From the NCBI GenBank assembly GCA_037976565.1, contig CP137669.1:39768912-39832911 (forward strand): a DNA stretch of 64,000 nucleotides. The letters are read 5' to 3'. This DNA comes from Mesocentrotus franciscanus (taxonomy: Eukaryota > Echinodermata > Echinoidea > Camarodonta > Strongylocentrotidae). Below the pieces are notes generated by a model. That model did not search any database and was not told the origin of the DNA. It saw only the letters and a program-made list of their open reading frames with translations. Numbering within the stretch: the stretch's first letter is position 1; each line of letters opens with the position of its first letter. Of this stretch, positions 12,838 through 24,664 are shown in pieces. Position numbers and translations under genes: made by a program.

Positions 12838-13050
12838 ACAAATCGGGGGCGATGATAGCGTGCCAGCTCCTCTCCTCCGCAAAAAAGGAGCGGGCGGGCG
12901 CAAGATTACGTTATCATCCCGGCTCGCCCTGACGATGAAGTAGCAACAAGTACCCACGCATGGATTTTGGAGTCCCTTCCCACACAGTGTGAGCAAGTTG
13001 TTGTGATGGTCGGCCTGACGTCTTGCCCCCACCACTCATCTCCTGTCTCT
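12838..13050. promoter_or_regulatory. GC-richer non-repetitive patch, candidate regulatory element
   Basis: gcgggcgggcg at 12890-12900, ccggctcgccctgacg, and several CpGs against an AT-rich background. It could equally be an unrecognised exon; the short frames on both strands show no known domain. Confidence 0.25.
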
Positions 13051-13309
13051 GTGCAGATACCACAAATTGGAGACCAAAGTGTTTAATCTTCAAAGGTTAT
13101 CATGAATTACCATTGATCACTAGCACTTGAGCTGTCTGAAGCAATGCTTGCAACATTCTCCTTATCATTCTTGCTCCCTTTCAATCACTCTCTCTCATGT
13201 CATATCACTTTACTTTCCATCTTGCTTTCCTCTTTCCATTTTTCTTTTTTCTATTTGATTTTTCATTCCACCCCATCCTCTTCATATCTCTTTATTGTTT
13301 TATCAATCA

Positions 13310-13479
13310 CTCTCTCTTTCTCTCTCTCTCTCTCCTTCCTTCTCCCTCCCTCATTCTCATCCTCTCTCTCCTTTACCTGCTATCCCCTGTATCTCTGTGT
13401 TCTCTCCTTTTCCTTCCCTCTCTCCCATCCCTACTACCCCTTTCAATCCCCTCCCTCAAGCCCCCACCCCAAACATTCT

Positions 13480-13514
<35 letters not shown>

Positions 13515-13535
13515 TCCTCCCCTCTCTCTCTCTTT
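13310..13535. repeat. CT-rich tract with pure (CT)n at 13481-13511
   Basis: Pyrimidine-rich, extending less regularly from 13150. The overlapping Ser/Leu/Pro frames (including the 221-codon frame from 13144) are low-complexity translations. Confidence 0.9.
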
Positions 13536-13771
13536 CCATTCCATACAAGTGCAGTGTATCGTCATCCGATCACTTCTAATTTTTTCCTGGATTCCGTTGG
13601 ATGATGTGGATGATGTAGATGGTGGGTGGTTAGGGGGGTGGGTGGATAAGACGTGGGTGCCAAACAAAACAAACAGCATTGATGAAATGCCAAATTCACC
13701 CTCTTACAGTTCATTCAATCGCTTCTTTGCCTTTGATAATATATGTATGATAGTTCTAATTAATGAATCAC

Positions 13772-13849
13772 ATGCTGAGAGCAAGAAGGGCGTTAACCTG
13801 TGTTATTAAACACGGACAATGTGATGCCCTTCTGGCTCTTGACAGATGG
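13772..13849. repeat. hairpin element, locus 4
   Basis: Arms ctgagagcaagaagggcgtt and gatgcccttctggctcttga, with a different loop (tgttattaaacacggacaat). Same family by its stem. Confidence 0.75.
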
Positions 13850-14356
13850 TTTATTTTGCTATGTGATGCTCAAAGATTTAATGCTATACAAATACATGTG
13901 TTATATTGATTGGTCCATACAATGAATTCAGTAGAAATATGCTAGTGGTATTACATTAGGTATTCTGTGGTATTTTTATTCAATATTCAAATGAATGTAC
14001 TTCTCTGTGACTAGATAGATATGTAATATTTAGATCATATTACTTGTCGATGAAAGCATTTTGTTTTGGTAACTTATATAGACCTCATATATAAAAATGC
14101 ATTAGACAATTACCTTCAGTAATGTACATCTTTATATCAAATAAAACTTGATTTATATACCTCGTGTTCATTATGTAATACATTGATTGTTGCATGACTA
14201 CTTATTTTATCATTTTCTGTACTATTCATATTGTATCATGACTTCTAAGGTATACCTGTATATGTATGGTAAAACATTACAATTATGATCTAACACAAAG
14301 TGAGAATGTAATACAGTAATAATAGGTTTATCATGTCCAGAGATTTTTAAATGCTA

Positions 14357-14545
14357 TTAAAGGGAAATCCAACCTTAACAGAACGCCACTCTAAAAGAAA
14401 GCAGGAAAGTTAGATACCGGTAAGCTGACTGGTGAAATTTTGAATTAAATCGGGCCAAAAAATAAGGAAATTTTGATTAAAAAAAAAAAAATTGTATGCA
14501 CTACATGTACCATGGGCACTTAAAATTGGCTGAATGGCTCAATTG
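14357..14545. mobile_element. MITE family B, one-ended fragment
   Basis: Begins ttaaagggaaatccaacc and follows the reverse complement of the right half of the 19175 copy (gaaagcag, aattaaatc, gggcactt-aaattggctga). The other half is missing. Confidence 0.6.
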
Positions 14546-15624
14546 TTCAAATTTGTGCAAAATGTATGAGATGCATGTAAATGTATCAAAGACATGTCAG
14601 CTATAGGGTGAAACAATAGTTATTTACTGAAGCAAGAAAGACATCGCCTAAGAAGCCATCGTCCATAGACAACACAACGGGACAGGTATGTAAAAGGTAA
14701 GTAAGCTGTTGTCCTGGGGCCAGTTTCATGAAACTGTCATAAGTCTTAAGTTCTTGGATAGAAATGCATGTTATAGAAACTATAGAAGTAATACAAGTTT
14801 ACTAAGAATTTTCATGAACTAAGATGTATGAGAGTTTGGAGAAACTATCCCCTTAATGACAATGTGGATTCGTCTAGGACTCCTATGACTCCTACTTTAC
14901 TATCATTTGTATTCATTGTAGCTCAGTGATCGCATTCTTTCTGAACTAAACGATTGAAACCTTTTCCAAGTCTTGTTCTTTTACTCCCAACTCAACTCCT
15001 ATTAGTCACAGTCTTGCTGACTTCAATATGTCAGGCTTTCAATAATAAACAATGTGGGTAAAATTGGGTATAATGTTGCTTGCACATCAGTATCTACAAA
15101 AATTGAAGCAACTCAATTTGGTCCCCTTATGACCTTTGAATATGATAAACAATCAAGTCATGAACCTTTATAGGTACCATTAAACGTAATGCAAAATTGA
15201 TCTTGGGTGTACAGACAGCAAGACAATCAAGTAGACAAAGGACCAATATAGATGTGCTTAACCATGTAAAATAGTTCATTTGTTGTTTGTTTGTTTCATT
15301 TATTGTAAATGAGCAATACAAGTTTAACAATATAAAGTCATGGGTTTTCTATGTGCATTTATTAAGGTAGAAACATGTTTTAGTCATAGGAAAATTCTTC
15401 TATAAAGACATCTTAAACTTCATCATTCTAGTTGTAATTTGCAATTTCTTTTCTCTATAAAGAATGATATACATGTATATTTTTAATATAGAATTCAACC
15501 GATATGCTTTATTTATATTGATTTTAGGTGGTGTGATTTGAAATATTGACTATTCCCTTTAAGTTGCTGTCATGTAACCAGGGTAAGGAATGAAAGGGAT
15601 GTGATAGAGGAATGTGTGGGGCTT
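14546..15624. other. no gene recognised
   Basis: Near 14717 ggggccagtttcatgaaact resembles one arm of the family C foldbacks, but no second arm is found. Otherwise AT-rich. Confidence 0.5.
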
Positions 15625-15918
15625 GAATGCATGGCAGGCAAGGCTATGCAATGATAGATGGATAGAACAAAGTGATGACAGACAGATGATTCAGTAAAGG
15701 ATAGGCAGTAGGATAGAGAGAAGGTTGGGACACCATCCATGGTGTAGCTCTCAATAGTGGGTAGACCAACAGAATGCATGGCAGGCAAGGCTATGCAATG
15801 ATAGATGGATAGAACAAAATGATGACAGACAGATGATTCTGTAAAGGATAGGAAGTAGGATAGAGAGAAGGTTGGGACACCATCCATGGTGTAGATCTCA
15901 CCAGTGGGTAGACTAGTA
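15625..15918. repeat. two tandem 147-bp units
   Basis: gaatgcatggcaggcaaggc starts both units (15625 and 15772). They are about 95% alike. The minus-strand frame 15570-16028 is simply the translation of this duplication and of the telomere-like run next to it. Confidence 0.9.
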
Positions 15919-15955
15919 GAATATGCTCTGTGATCAATGTTTTGACACTCACCTA

Positions 15956-16080
15956 ACTTCAACCCTAAACCTACCACTGTACCTAACCTTAACCCCAACC
16001 CTAAACCTAACATGAAACCCAGTCGCATCCCAAACCCTGTATCTTTGATGAAGTAAATTCCAGAGCATGTGTCATAGGAG
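15956..16080. repeat. telomere-like CCCTAA stretch with shared flank
   Basis: caaccctaaacctaccactg ... cttaaccccaaccctaaacc, then cccaaaccctgtatctttga. Inverted relative to, and sharing a flank with, the element at 57860-58065. Confidence 0.55.
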
Positions 16081-16608
16081 CATGTATTGGATAATCATAG
16101 GCCATGGGATGAAGGAAGTTTATAAGTTATAAGTTATAAGAACATTGAATGATTTCATTTAGTTATCAATAAATGACTATATATCAATTTCAGACATACT
16201 GGGTCATAGATTGATGACATATTGCTTTGTATTTAAAAAGAGATTGACTAATCCAATTCACAAAGTATTTGAAAAGGCACATTTTTCTTGCAGATACAAA
16301 TTGCTTTACAATTGTTTCAGGAAATAGCTAACAAACAAAGGTCTCATGAATGCTAGGAGGAAGAATAACATGGGAGAGGACTGAAACAATGGAGTTTGTT
16401 CACTATCTCCAGAAGGAATGAAAGAAGGATTCATCACTGGGAACTCCAACACGAAATAAAGCTACTTTCATCCTTCACTGCTCCGTATTGGAATGGAGGG
16501 ATAATACTACAAAAAACAGCAAACTGGACACTACAAAGGACCTCATGACTGATGAAACAATACTCTGAGTGAACTGAAGGTAAGATTACTTGACCAGTGA
16601 AACGTTTA

Positions 16609-16660
16609 ATTCCCATAGGCTTAATAGAGGAGCCACCCAGTTCGAGGAGTCAATGGGTAT
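16609..16660. repeat. short dispersed repeat shared with 57860
   Basis: aattcccataggcttaatag ... gagtcaatgggtat matches aattcccatagactcaatac ... ggcaatgggttaa in RAD51B intron 1. Confidence 0.5.
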
Positions 16661-17040
16661 GTCTTCATCAGCTCGAGATTGCCAAATAGCCCGCTATTTC
16701 TGATTTGGGAAATAAGCCAGAAGTTACAAATCGCGTCTTCATCAGCTTGAGACTAGAGCTCGAAACTCGAAACTGAGAAATTAGCTCGAGATATTTTGCT
16801 CAGCATTCGCGCATAGTGCGAGTCTTCAGGCTGGTGAAGACGCAATGGACAAATAGCAGGATAGTTTGCCAAATAGCGGGATAGTTTGCAAACTAGCCCA
16901 AGATATCTTGGGATGATTATGTCGACCAAATATCCCGCTAATTGCAACTGCGGGCTGATGAAGACGCAAACTAGCTGGATAATTTGCGATCATGATAGTT
17001 AAAATAGCGGGTTACTTGGCAATCTCGAGCTGATGACGAC
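16661..17040. mobile_element. 380-bp MITE with about 38-bp terminal inverted repeats
   Basis: Left arm gtcttcatcagctcgagatt-gccaaatagcccgctatt and right arm, as reverse complement, differing at about three positions. Internally rich in atagcgggatagttt and ctcgaaact repeats. It lies between a dispersed repeat (16609-16660) and the 77-bp array. Confidence 0.8.
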
Positions 17041-17071
17041 AGGCCTAATGGCTTCGCATTTAATGTCAAAA

Positions 17072-18153
17072 GTCATCTGTTGAGAGGCAGAAGGGCATTA
17101 GTTTCAGGGGTTATATGAGTTGATTCCTTCTGGTATTCAGGAGATGAAATCATCTGTTGAGAGCCATAAGGGCATTAGTTTCAGGAGTTATATGAGTTGA
17201 TGCCTTCTGGTATTCAGCAGATGAAATCGTCTGTTCAGAGCCATGAGGGCATTAGTTTCAGGAGTTATATGAGTTGATGCCTTCTGGTATTCAGCAGATG
17301 AAATCGTCTGTTCAGAGCCATAAGGGCATTAGTTTCAGGAGTTATATGAGTTGATGCCTTCTGGTATTCAGCAGATGAAATCGTTTGTTCAGAGCCATAA
17401 GGGCATTAGTTTCAGAAGTTATATGAGTTGATGCCTTCTGGTATTCAGCAGATGAAATCATCTGTTCAGAGCCATAAGGGCATTAGTTTCAGGAGTTATA
17501 TGAGTTGATGCCTTCTTGTATTCAGCAGATGAAATCGTCTGTTCAGAGCCAGAAGGGCATTAGTTTCAGGAGTTATATGAGTTGATGCCTTCTGGTATTC
17601 AGCAGATGAAATCATCTGTTCAGAGCCATAAGGGCATTAGTTTCAGGAGTTATATCAGTTGATGCCTTCTGGTATTCAGCAGATGAAATTGTCTGTTCAG
17701 AGCCATAAGGGCATTAGTTTCAGGAGTTATATGAGTTGATGCCTTCTGGTATTTAGCAGATGAAATCGTCTGTTCAGAGCCATAAGTTTCAGGAGTTATA
17801 TGAGTTGATGCCTTCTGGTATTCAGCAGATGAAATCGTCTGTTCAGAGCCGGAAGGGCATTAGTTTCAGGAGTTGTATGAGTTGATGCCTTCTGGTATTC
17901 AGCAGATGAAATCGTCTGTTGAGAGCCATAAGGGCATTAGTTTCAGGAGTTATATCAGTTGATGCCTTCTGGTATTCAGCAGATGAAATCGTCTGTTGAG
18001 AGCCATAAGGGCATTAGTTTCAGGAGTTATATGAGTTGATGCCTTCTGGTATTTAGCAGATGAAATCGTCTGTTCAGAGCCAGAAGGGCATTCTTAACTC
18101 TTGTGATAGAGTATTAATTTCAGTTAATGCCATTCTGGCTCTAAACAGACAAA
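17072..18153. repeat. 77-bp tandem array derived from the hairpin element (locus 5)
   Basis: About 14 tandem units of 77 bp, each with arms gagccataagggcattag and gatgccttctggtattcagc. One unit near 17784 lacks its gggcatta core. The last unit (about 18070-18153) is not the array form but a single hairpin (gttaatgccattctggctct right arm), as at the dispersed loci. Units are about 90-98% alike. No open frame. Confidence 0.95.
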
Positions 18154-18229
18154 ATGTACTGAATGTCATCAAAATATCTATGCAGGGTTTATATATTGTT
18201 TGAAAGTTGAAAGCTATCATGGCATGCAC

Positions 18230-18250
18230 CTCTCTCTCTCTCTCTCTCTG
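18230..18250. repeat. short (CT)n
   Basis: Ten CT units, just after the 77-bp array. Confidence 0.9.
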
Positions 18251-20322
18251 TCAACTTTCTTCATATGTCCATCTCTTTCATATATCTCACCATCTGTTTG
18301 TCACTTCTTCCCATGTAATCATTCCTATATGTGTTTTGCCATTCATAAACACCATCATGGCAGTAATGTGACATAAAATCAAATCCTCCATCACCTACCG
18401 ATTTACCTAATGTGTGTGAGCAAACAAGCAACCTAAACATGCCATCATATTATCGATGTTCTCCTGAAATTAATTATAAAGTCGTTTGGTTCCAAATTAG
18501 AATTCCATAACATGGAATTAAGTGACATATGCTCAGTATGTTACTAATGTTTATAGAACAGACATAATGACACAAACGCCGGAACTTAATTATTAGCACT
18601 TAGCTCGCAATAGAAATAGTATTGATGGCAGTAAATCCCCTCACAGAATTATGTTGAAGTTGATGTTTGAGCTATTATACATGTATGTCATTCTTTTGTC
18701 TTGAAATAACATATTTTTTATTAAGCTTTAAGATAAAAATTTCTGATAATTATCAGTCCAAGGGAATTTTAAACACTGGGCTATTGGTATGTTAGAAGAA
18801 TTATTTAAGGCTATTCCATCATCTGCTTACAGGAAATAAAAATAAGTCAAATTTTGATACATGAATGTAATTCTTGACAGTTTTTCACACCTTGGCGGTG
18901 CATTAAAGGAGTAGTACAGCGCAGGGTTTCTCTTTAAGGGGTCATGCATGGTGACATTTAAACCATCCCTTCATCTTCAGCTGACCACAAACACTGCTTG
19001 GCCCACCTTAATGGTCACTTCTTCACATCTCTAGTGACCCACTGTACCCAGCTGCGGTCATCCTGGCCATGCACTACATGCAGGCTGCCAGTGACTAGAA
19101 TGCAATGCTGGTCTAACAACTCAGACCTTACTCGCCCACTGCCTACACAAACCAGAGCCCATATTCATAAAAAATTAAAGGACAATCCAACCATTGTAAT
19201 AAGTTGATTTGTATGAAAGCAGAAAAATAACAGAAACAGAAAGGCAAAAGTTTGAAATGAATCGGACCAAGAAGTTATGAATGTTTGAAATATGAGATCA
19301 CTAAGTCTATGCAAATCTCAAATTGGTAGTTTGGTTAGTGGATTGTGATGTAAGGACGTGGATAACTCTCCCATTTGCTGTGTACAAAAATATCACTAAT
19401 TTCTGTTTTTCTGGTAAGTTCCTTCTCCCTTGGGGCACTACTCAAAATATATTATAAATAGACCCTCCTGAGCCATGAATTTTTGAAAAATTTAAAATTA
19501 GTCATTTTATATGTTGGAACAGATGTAGTCCGGCACTACATCACATTGACATTACCGCTTCAGCCAATTTGAAGTGCCCATACGTATAGTGATTACAACT
19601 TTCAAAAATTCATAACTTTCTTATATTTAGTCAGATTTAATTGAAACTTTCATCAATTTGCTACTCTGATTTTTCTGCTTTCGTTTAGAAAGAACTATTT
19701 GGGTTGGATTTCCCTTTAAGCTAGTTGTTAACCTATTGCATGAGCTATATTACATATTTAGTTGACAACTAGGTTTGATGAATATGAGCCCAGGTGTTTC
19801 CTGTATCAAGCCTTGGAAAATGAGATAATGCAGTAGTAAGTGCACTAGCTTCAGCATACTAAGATATAATTAAATGTTAATGCATTATATTTATATTTAA
19901 GAAGATTTCTGAAGTGACTGGTAAAAGCATGTCTAGGGATTGCATGGTGGTACAAAGACAAGATATACACACAATAATCCAACAGGGGGTCTGGAGAAAC
20001 AAGACTAGGAGACAATATGGCTCTATACATTATCATGAATGTAATGGAGTCTGAGAAGATGAGACTATAAGACATGACAGCAGCTCACATTGTAGATGGT
20101 GTCTGGAGGGAGGAGGCTTACAGATGACAGCTCTCCGTATTCTACATGGGGTCTGAGAAGTCGAGACTAGCGGGCATGACAGCATTCAGCACTCCATAAA
20201 GGGTCTGAGAGATAGAGACTAGTAAACAAGATGGCCGACATGAGCATCATGGGGAGACTTTGGCTTACACACCAGGAGGTAAGCTCTTCTCTGAATTCTT
20301 CTACTTTCAAACAAATAACATC
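18251..20322. other. no gene; one nested MITE
   Basis: Outside 19157-19793 (foldback with MITE B inside) I see only small related phrases ggagtctgagaagatgagac / ggggtctgagaagtcgagac around 19990-20220, a decayed tandem repeat of about 60 bp. Confidence 0.5.
19175..19719. mobile_element. TTAA-flanked MITE family B, full copy
   Basis: 545 bp with ends ttaaaggacaatccaacc and ggttggatttccctttaa. The two halves are themselves loosely inverted (tgaaagcagaaaaat near both ends). It sits inside an outer foldback with ends agcccatattcat (19157) and atgaatatgagccca (19779). No transposase. Confidence 0.75.
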
Positions 20323-20399
20323 TCCTGAAAGCCAGAAGGGTGTTAGGTATACATCATCTCACAAAGAGATAACGCCCTTCTGGCTCTCCACGGACGACA
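20323..20399. repeat. hairpin element, locus 6
   Basis: Arms gaaagccagaagggtgttag and gataacgcccttctggctct, followed by ccacggacgacat. The loop (tacatcatctcacaaa) differs from loci 2 and 3. Confidence 0.75.
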
Positions 20400-20701
20400 T
20401 ATATCGCAAGTCATTTCTGCATTACAGATACCTTCAACAACAAAACATATTCTCAAAGATTGCATAAACTCTTTCATCATACACCGTGGCCAATCTTCTT
20501 TGAGAGAATTCAAAGCCACAAAATGCATGTGTTTTTAAACAATGGTGATCATTAAGAGGTCCCTAATGAGGCTGCCCTTAACATATATCTTTGATCACAT
20601 ATGGTGTAACCTCACTCAAAACACCTGTGGTTATTTGCTTGCTAAAATATACTTGCTTTGTTCACACAATAAACTGCCATAAAAGGTGTTTGTTTTGAGC
20701 A

Positions 20702-20822
20702 AGAATAGCACTATTTTTAGTAATATCCAAAAGTCTTTTGTGCATAAATAGCATTATTTTTAGTAATATCAAAAAGTCTTTTGTGCAAAAAAACAATATT
20801 TTCAATAATATCCAAAAAGCCA
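20702..20822. repeat. 43-bp tandem repeat, about 2.7 copies
   Basis: aatagcactatttttagtaa then tatccaaaagtcttttgtgc, repeated with increasing divergence. Confidence 0.85.
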
Positions 20823-21170
20823 TTACATCATATTGTGATATGCATTATACAAGAACAGAATAGTACTTAGATGCAAAATCTATATAATGTTTAACAACAA
20901 GGCATTTCTCTGTTCCCTTACATGAATAAATGAATTTTGCTGATATGGCTGTATCCCTGTATTGGACCGTTCTCTTTCAAATCATTGCATGATAATGTTA
21001 TTTCCCCTTTATTTATTGATGTGCATGTCTACATTTTGTCATTGTTTCAAGACAGATACAGCTAACAATTTAAATTATTCACACCCTTACCAAGATTTGT
21101 AAATTTCTAAGTATGTGAAAAATTGATTTGTCCCCATTTGTGTTTTTTTGAGAATGTGACATATCAAAGC

Positions 21171-21574
21171 TTAAAGATAAAGACCAGTTCTGGTCATGCG
21201 ATTGCATTGTGAAAGAAACGTTGTGGAATCGATCAGAAAAGGTTGATCATCTAGCATATAAGTATTGGAGTGTACTGCAAGGTTCTGGAATCATCAAAAT
21301 GATAAGAAATTTGGCACAGTCTTGGTAAAGTTACAAGCACTGTACACAGAAAGATGTATATGGGACTACGCGACCACGTGCGATATCTATTTGGTCCCAA
21401 TAGATATAATAATTTACCAAATATATCAATTAGTAGGCGGTTTCCCGACTTTCCCGGCAAAATTTGTATCATCACGTATTAGTCAAAACATATTCTTTCA
21501 CATGATTGGTAACCAGAGCTTCCATTTCATTTTTTTGAGAGAGGGGCGTTTCCAAAACTGGTCTTTACCTTTAA
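21171..21574. mobile_element. TTAA-flanked MITE family A, subfamily 1, copy 1
   Basis: Begins ttaaagataaagaccagttc and ends gaactgg-type sequence ...ctggtctttacctttaa: terminal inverted repeats of about 22 bp bounded by TTAA. About 404 bp. The first ~200 bp are shared with all family A copies; the second half is specific to subfamily 1. The open frames across it (21251-21585) are not a known protein. Confidence 0.8.
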
Positions 21575-21854
21575 ATGACATCTAAAAGTATTCAACAAAG
21601 GCCCTAATTCAACCAGTCAACCTTTATTTCTTGAGTAACGAAAAAAACAAAAAAAACAAAAAAAGCATCAAATTTACAAGGGGTATGAATAATTAAGTTG
21701 TAAACTGTATATTTCCATCTTACATTATAATAATAACATTAATGTATTCATCAGTGTTTCTCATTACTTAGTATTGTCACTGTTTGATATAAAAGACTTG
21801 TTCAGATATGGGGACCATACACCACAGCAAAAGAAGTTGCTGTGTTTTGTTTAG

Positions 21855-21930
21855 GTGTAAATGAATGGCAACTGTACGCAACCAAGGACTTGTGTGTATT
21901 CACTGAGCTCTGCATTAATAAGATACAGTG
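21855..21930. repeat. short dispersed repeat shared with 23755-23830
   Basis: aaatgaatggcaactgtacg ... gtgtgtattcactgagctct here and aaatgaatggcaattaggcg ... gtgtgtattcaccgtgagct there. Confidence 0.55.
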
Positions 21931-21961
21931 ATGTGAAGTGTATTACACTTTACGTCATCTT

Positions 21962-22354
21962 TTAAAGGTATAGACCAGTTCTGGTCATGTGATTGCATTG
22001 TGAAAGAAACATTGTGGAATCGATCAAAACAGGTTGATCATCTAGCATGTAAGTATTGGTGTGTACTGCAAGGTTCGGGAATCATCAAAATGATAAGAAA
22101 TTTGGCTCAGTCTTGGTAAAGTTACAAGCACTGTACACAGAAAGATGTATATGGGACTATATACGCGATCGCGATATCTATCCGGTCCAGATCGATATGA
22201 TAATTTACCAAATATATCAATTAGTAGGCGGTTTCCCAGCAAAATTTGTATCATCACGTATTAGTCAAAACATATTCTTTCACATGATTGGTAATAAGAG
22301 CTTCCATTTCATTTTTTGAAAGGGGGGCGTTCCAAAACTGGTCTTTACCTTTAA
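21962..22354. mobile_element. TTAA-flanked MITE family A, subfamily 1, copy 2
   Basis: Same orientation as the copy at 21171 and closely similar over its full length, with the same TTAA-bounded ends. A small gap (loss of about 12 bases in the ggcggtttccc region) separates the two. Confidence 0.8.
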
Positions 22355-24161
22355 TGGTTGGATTTCTGTTTTTCTCTACATACCTGCACATGACTTGTAT
22401 CTGAAAGAAGTGCACAAGACCTTTCTGGGAAATCATAATGTACCACCACGAGTTGGATCACACAAAGTACAATTCCTTGTCATTTTCAGAGAACTGTAAT
22501 TCCTTATCTCATCAACAGTATCTAGTCAGAATAATTTCTGGGGAAATAAATTCTGACCTATTTGTGAGTACTTTACCAATATGATCAAACAAATTATTTT
22601 ATGCAATAAAGCACAATCATAAGATGACTTTCTTCAAGCTAAAAGTAGTAGGTCACCAAATAAATACAAAGTTACAAATGCGAAATCTCTCTGCCTCTCA
22701 GTTTAACATGTGGAATTCTTCCACTCAAACTCACTCAAACTCACTCAAGCAACAGCAACAAAAATAAGAATTTATTCCACAATAAACCCCTCAAGGCTCA
22801 AATTAAGTTTGGAAAGTCAATGTATAATTGATTATATCTCTCTTGTCATGGCATAATCATCGCTATGTTTAGTATCATTAGATAGTGGGTTTATTCCTTT
22901 TCCATGGTTGCAAAATCATAACAAATATGGTATCATTTTAAAGAGAAATAAACTAAACACACTTTCTAATGATAAAAATCAAACCAATGATTATGCCATG
23001 ATAAGAGAGCTATAATTGATCCAACTTGGGTTACCGAACATTTTTGAGGGGTTTAGTTGGGGGCTATTAGCCTATGTTACTCTTAATAAAGTAAGTGAGT
23101 GCTAAGATAATATAAATTGGTTAATGGTGAGGGAAAATTACATTTCTATCTTGTAGTACAAAGGAGGAAATGGATGAGTTGAGGAGGTGGCATGGAAGGG
23201 GGGGGCAATATTCCTCAAAAGATTGTTCTCCTAAACATGAAGAAAGTTTGAAAATATAGTTTCCTTGCTTGTCACCACTTATTACATACCTGTGCCCCCT
23301 GAAAATACTCTGATGCAACTCTTGGATAAAGTACAGTATTTTCTTACACTTTTATTTTGTATGTTGTTAGTGCAATATTTTCTTATGCATTGCTTCTGCA
23401 CGTTGTGCCTACGTAACCAGCAGTGAGGCAAATAACATCCAATACGAAACATGTAAGCAAGCGTAGGGCACGGTACAGACCACAGACCCCATTACTACTC
23501 ATCACTCAAATTTGTTTTAGGCACCTAAAAATACCCTGAAAATGGCAGCACTTTTAAATGCCAAAGTCCCCTCAAAGGATGGCGGGTCTGGATTCAGATG
23601 TATGCCAGATAAGAGCACTTGAGAACACCCTGCTATTTGTCATCACAAGTACTGTTTGAGTAATTGTGATAGGGATAAATGGATAGAGGCTAAAGGCCTG
23701 TTCACATATGACACTGTAAACCGCGAAAACACACAAAAAAAAAACAGAGTTTTAAACGGGCAAATGAATGGCAATTAGGCGCAATAAAGGTCCTGTGTGT
23801 ATTCACCGTGAGCTTTGTTACAAGATAGAGAAATGTTTAGAAAAGTATTATTAATGGCAATATTGATAATCAAGTGTAATCAAGGAAAAATACATTGACC
23901 ATGCAATTTTTGTTTTGCTTCTAGTAACCTTAATTTGAAATTAATTCTAAAGTTTACAGGAAACAGAATCTATGTACTACCAATATGTTTAGTATATCAT
24001 GTTCATAGACACTGTACATCAGTTTAAAATTCAACTAAACCAGTCTAAATATAAATCTAAAAGTCCGAGCTAGCATAAAACTATGTTTCTCACATGCAAT
24101 ATGTATCAAAACTGATATCCATATGACTGTAATGAGTTTCTTTCTTGCTCTCAACCTAACA
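22355..24161. other. no gene recognised
   Basis: AT-rich. 22780-23060 contains loosely inverted phrases (ccctcaaggctcaaattaag / ttttgaggggtttag and tctcttgtcatggcataatc / tgattatgccatgataagag), so it is probably a decayed foldback of about 280 bp. Confidence 0.5.
23755..23830. repeat. short dispersed repeat shared with 21855-21930
   Basis: Second copy of the same short sequence in the same orientation, preceded by ggcctgttcacatatgacac. Confidence 0.5.
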
Positions 24162-24664
24162 GATCACAAATATACCTCAAAATATCACAAAAATACCTCA
24201 AAATATCACAAATATACCTCAAAATATCACAAATATACCTCAAAATATCACAAGTATACCTCCAAATATCACAAATATACCTCCAAATATCACAAATATC
24301 CCTCAAATATCACAAATATCCCTCAAATATCACAAATATACCTCAAATATCACAAATATACCTCAAAATATCACAAATAATACCACAAACTATCACAAAT
24401 ATACCTCAAAATATCACAAATATACCTCAAAATATCACAATTATACCTCAAAATATCACAAATATACCTCAAAATATCACAAATAATACCACAAACTATC
24501 ACAAATATACCTCAAAATATCACAAATATACCTCAAAATATCACAATTATACCTCAAAATATCCCAAATACACCTCAAAATATCACAATTATACCTCAAA
24601 ATATCACAAATATACCTCCAAATATCACAAATATACCTCCAAATATCACAAATATACCTCAAAC
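24162..24664. repeat. 21-bp minisatellite, about 24 copies
   Basis: Unit aatatcacaaatatacctca(a), some units 20 bp. A variant block aaataataccacaaactatc occurs at 24375 and again at 24481, so part of the array was duplicated as a 106-bp higher-order unit. The plus-strand frame (KYHKYTS repeats) is only a translation of the repeat. Confidence 0.95.

Larger units (their letters stand above)
10111..13309. other. no gene recognised
   Basis: Holds the 67-bp duplication, the tRNA-like sequence and the GC patch at 12838, all listed. The rest is AT-rich and featureless to me. Confidence 0.55.

Noticed and set aside
13144..13809. 221-codon plus frame, longest in the window
   Set aside because: Pyrimidine-rich low-complexity frame (Ser/Leu/Phe/Pro) that runs into a hairpin element; no domain.
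17072..18153. CRISPR-like regular repeats
   Set aside because: The 77-bp units are nearly identical throughout with no unique spacers, and the window is eukaryotic.
21251..22319. Paired frames of 71-106 codons repeated at about 21.3 and 22.1 kb
   Set aside because: Similarity between them is due to two copies of a non-coding MITE.
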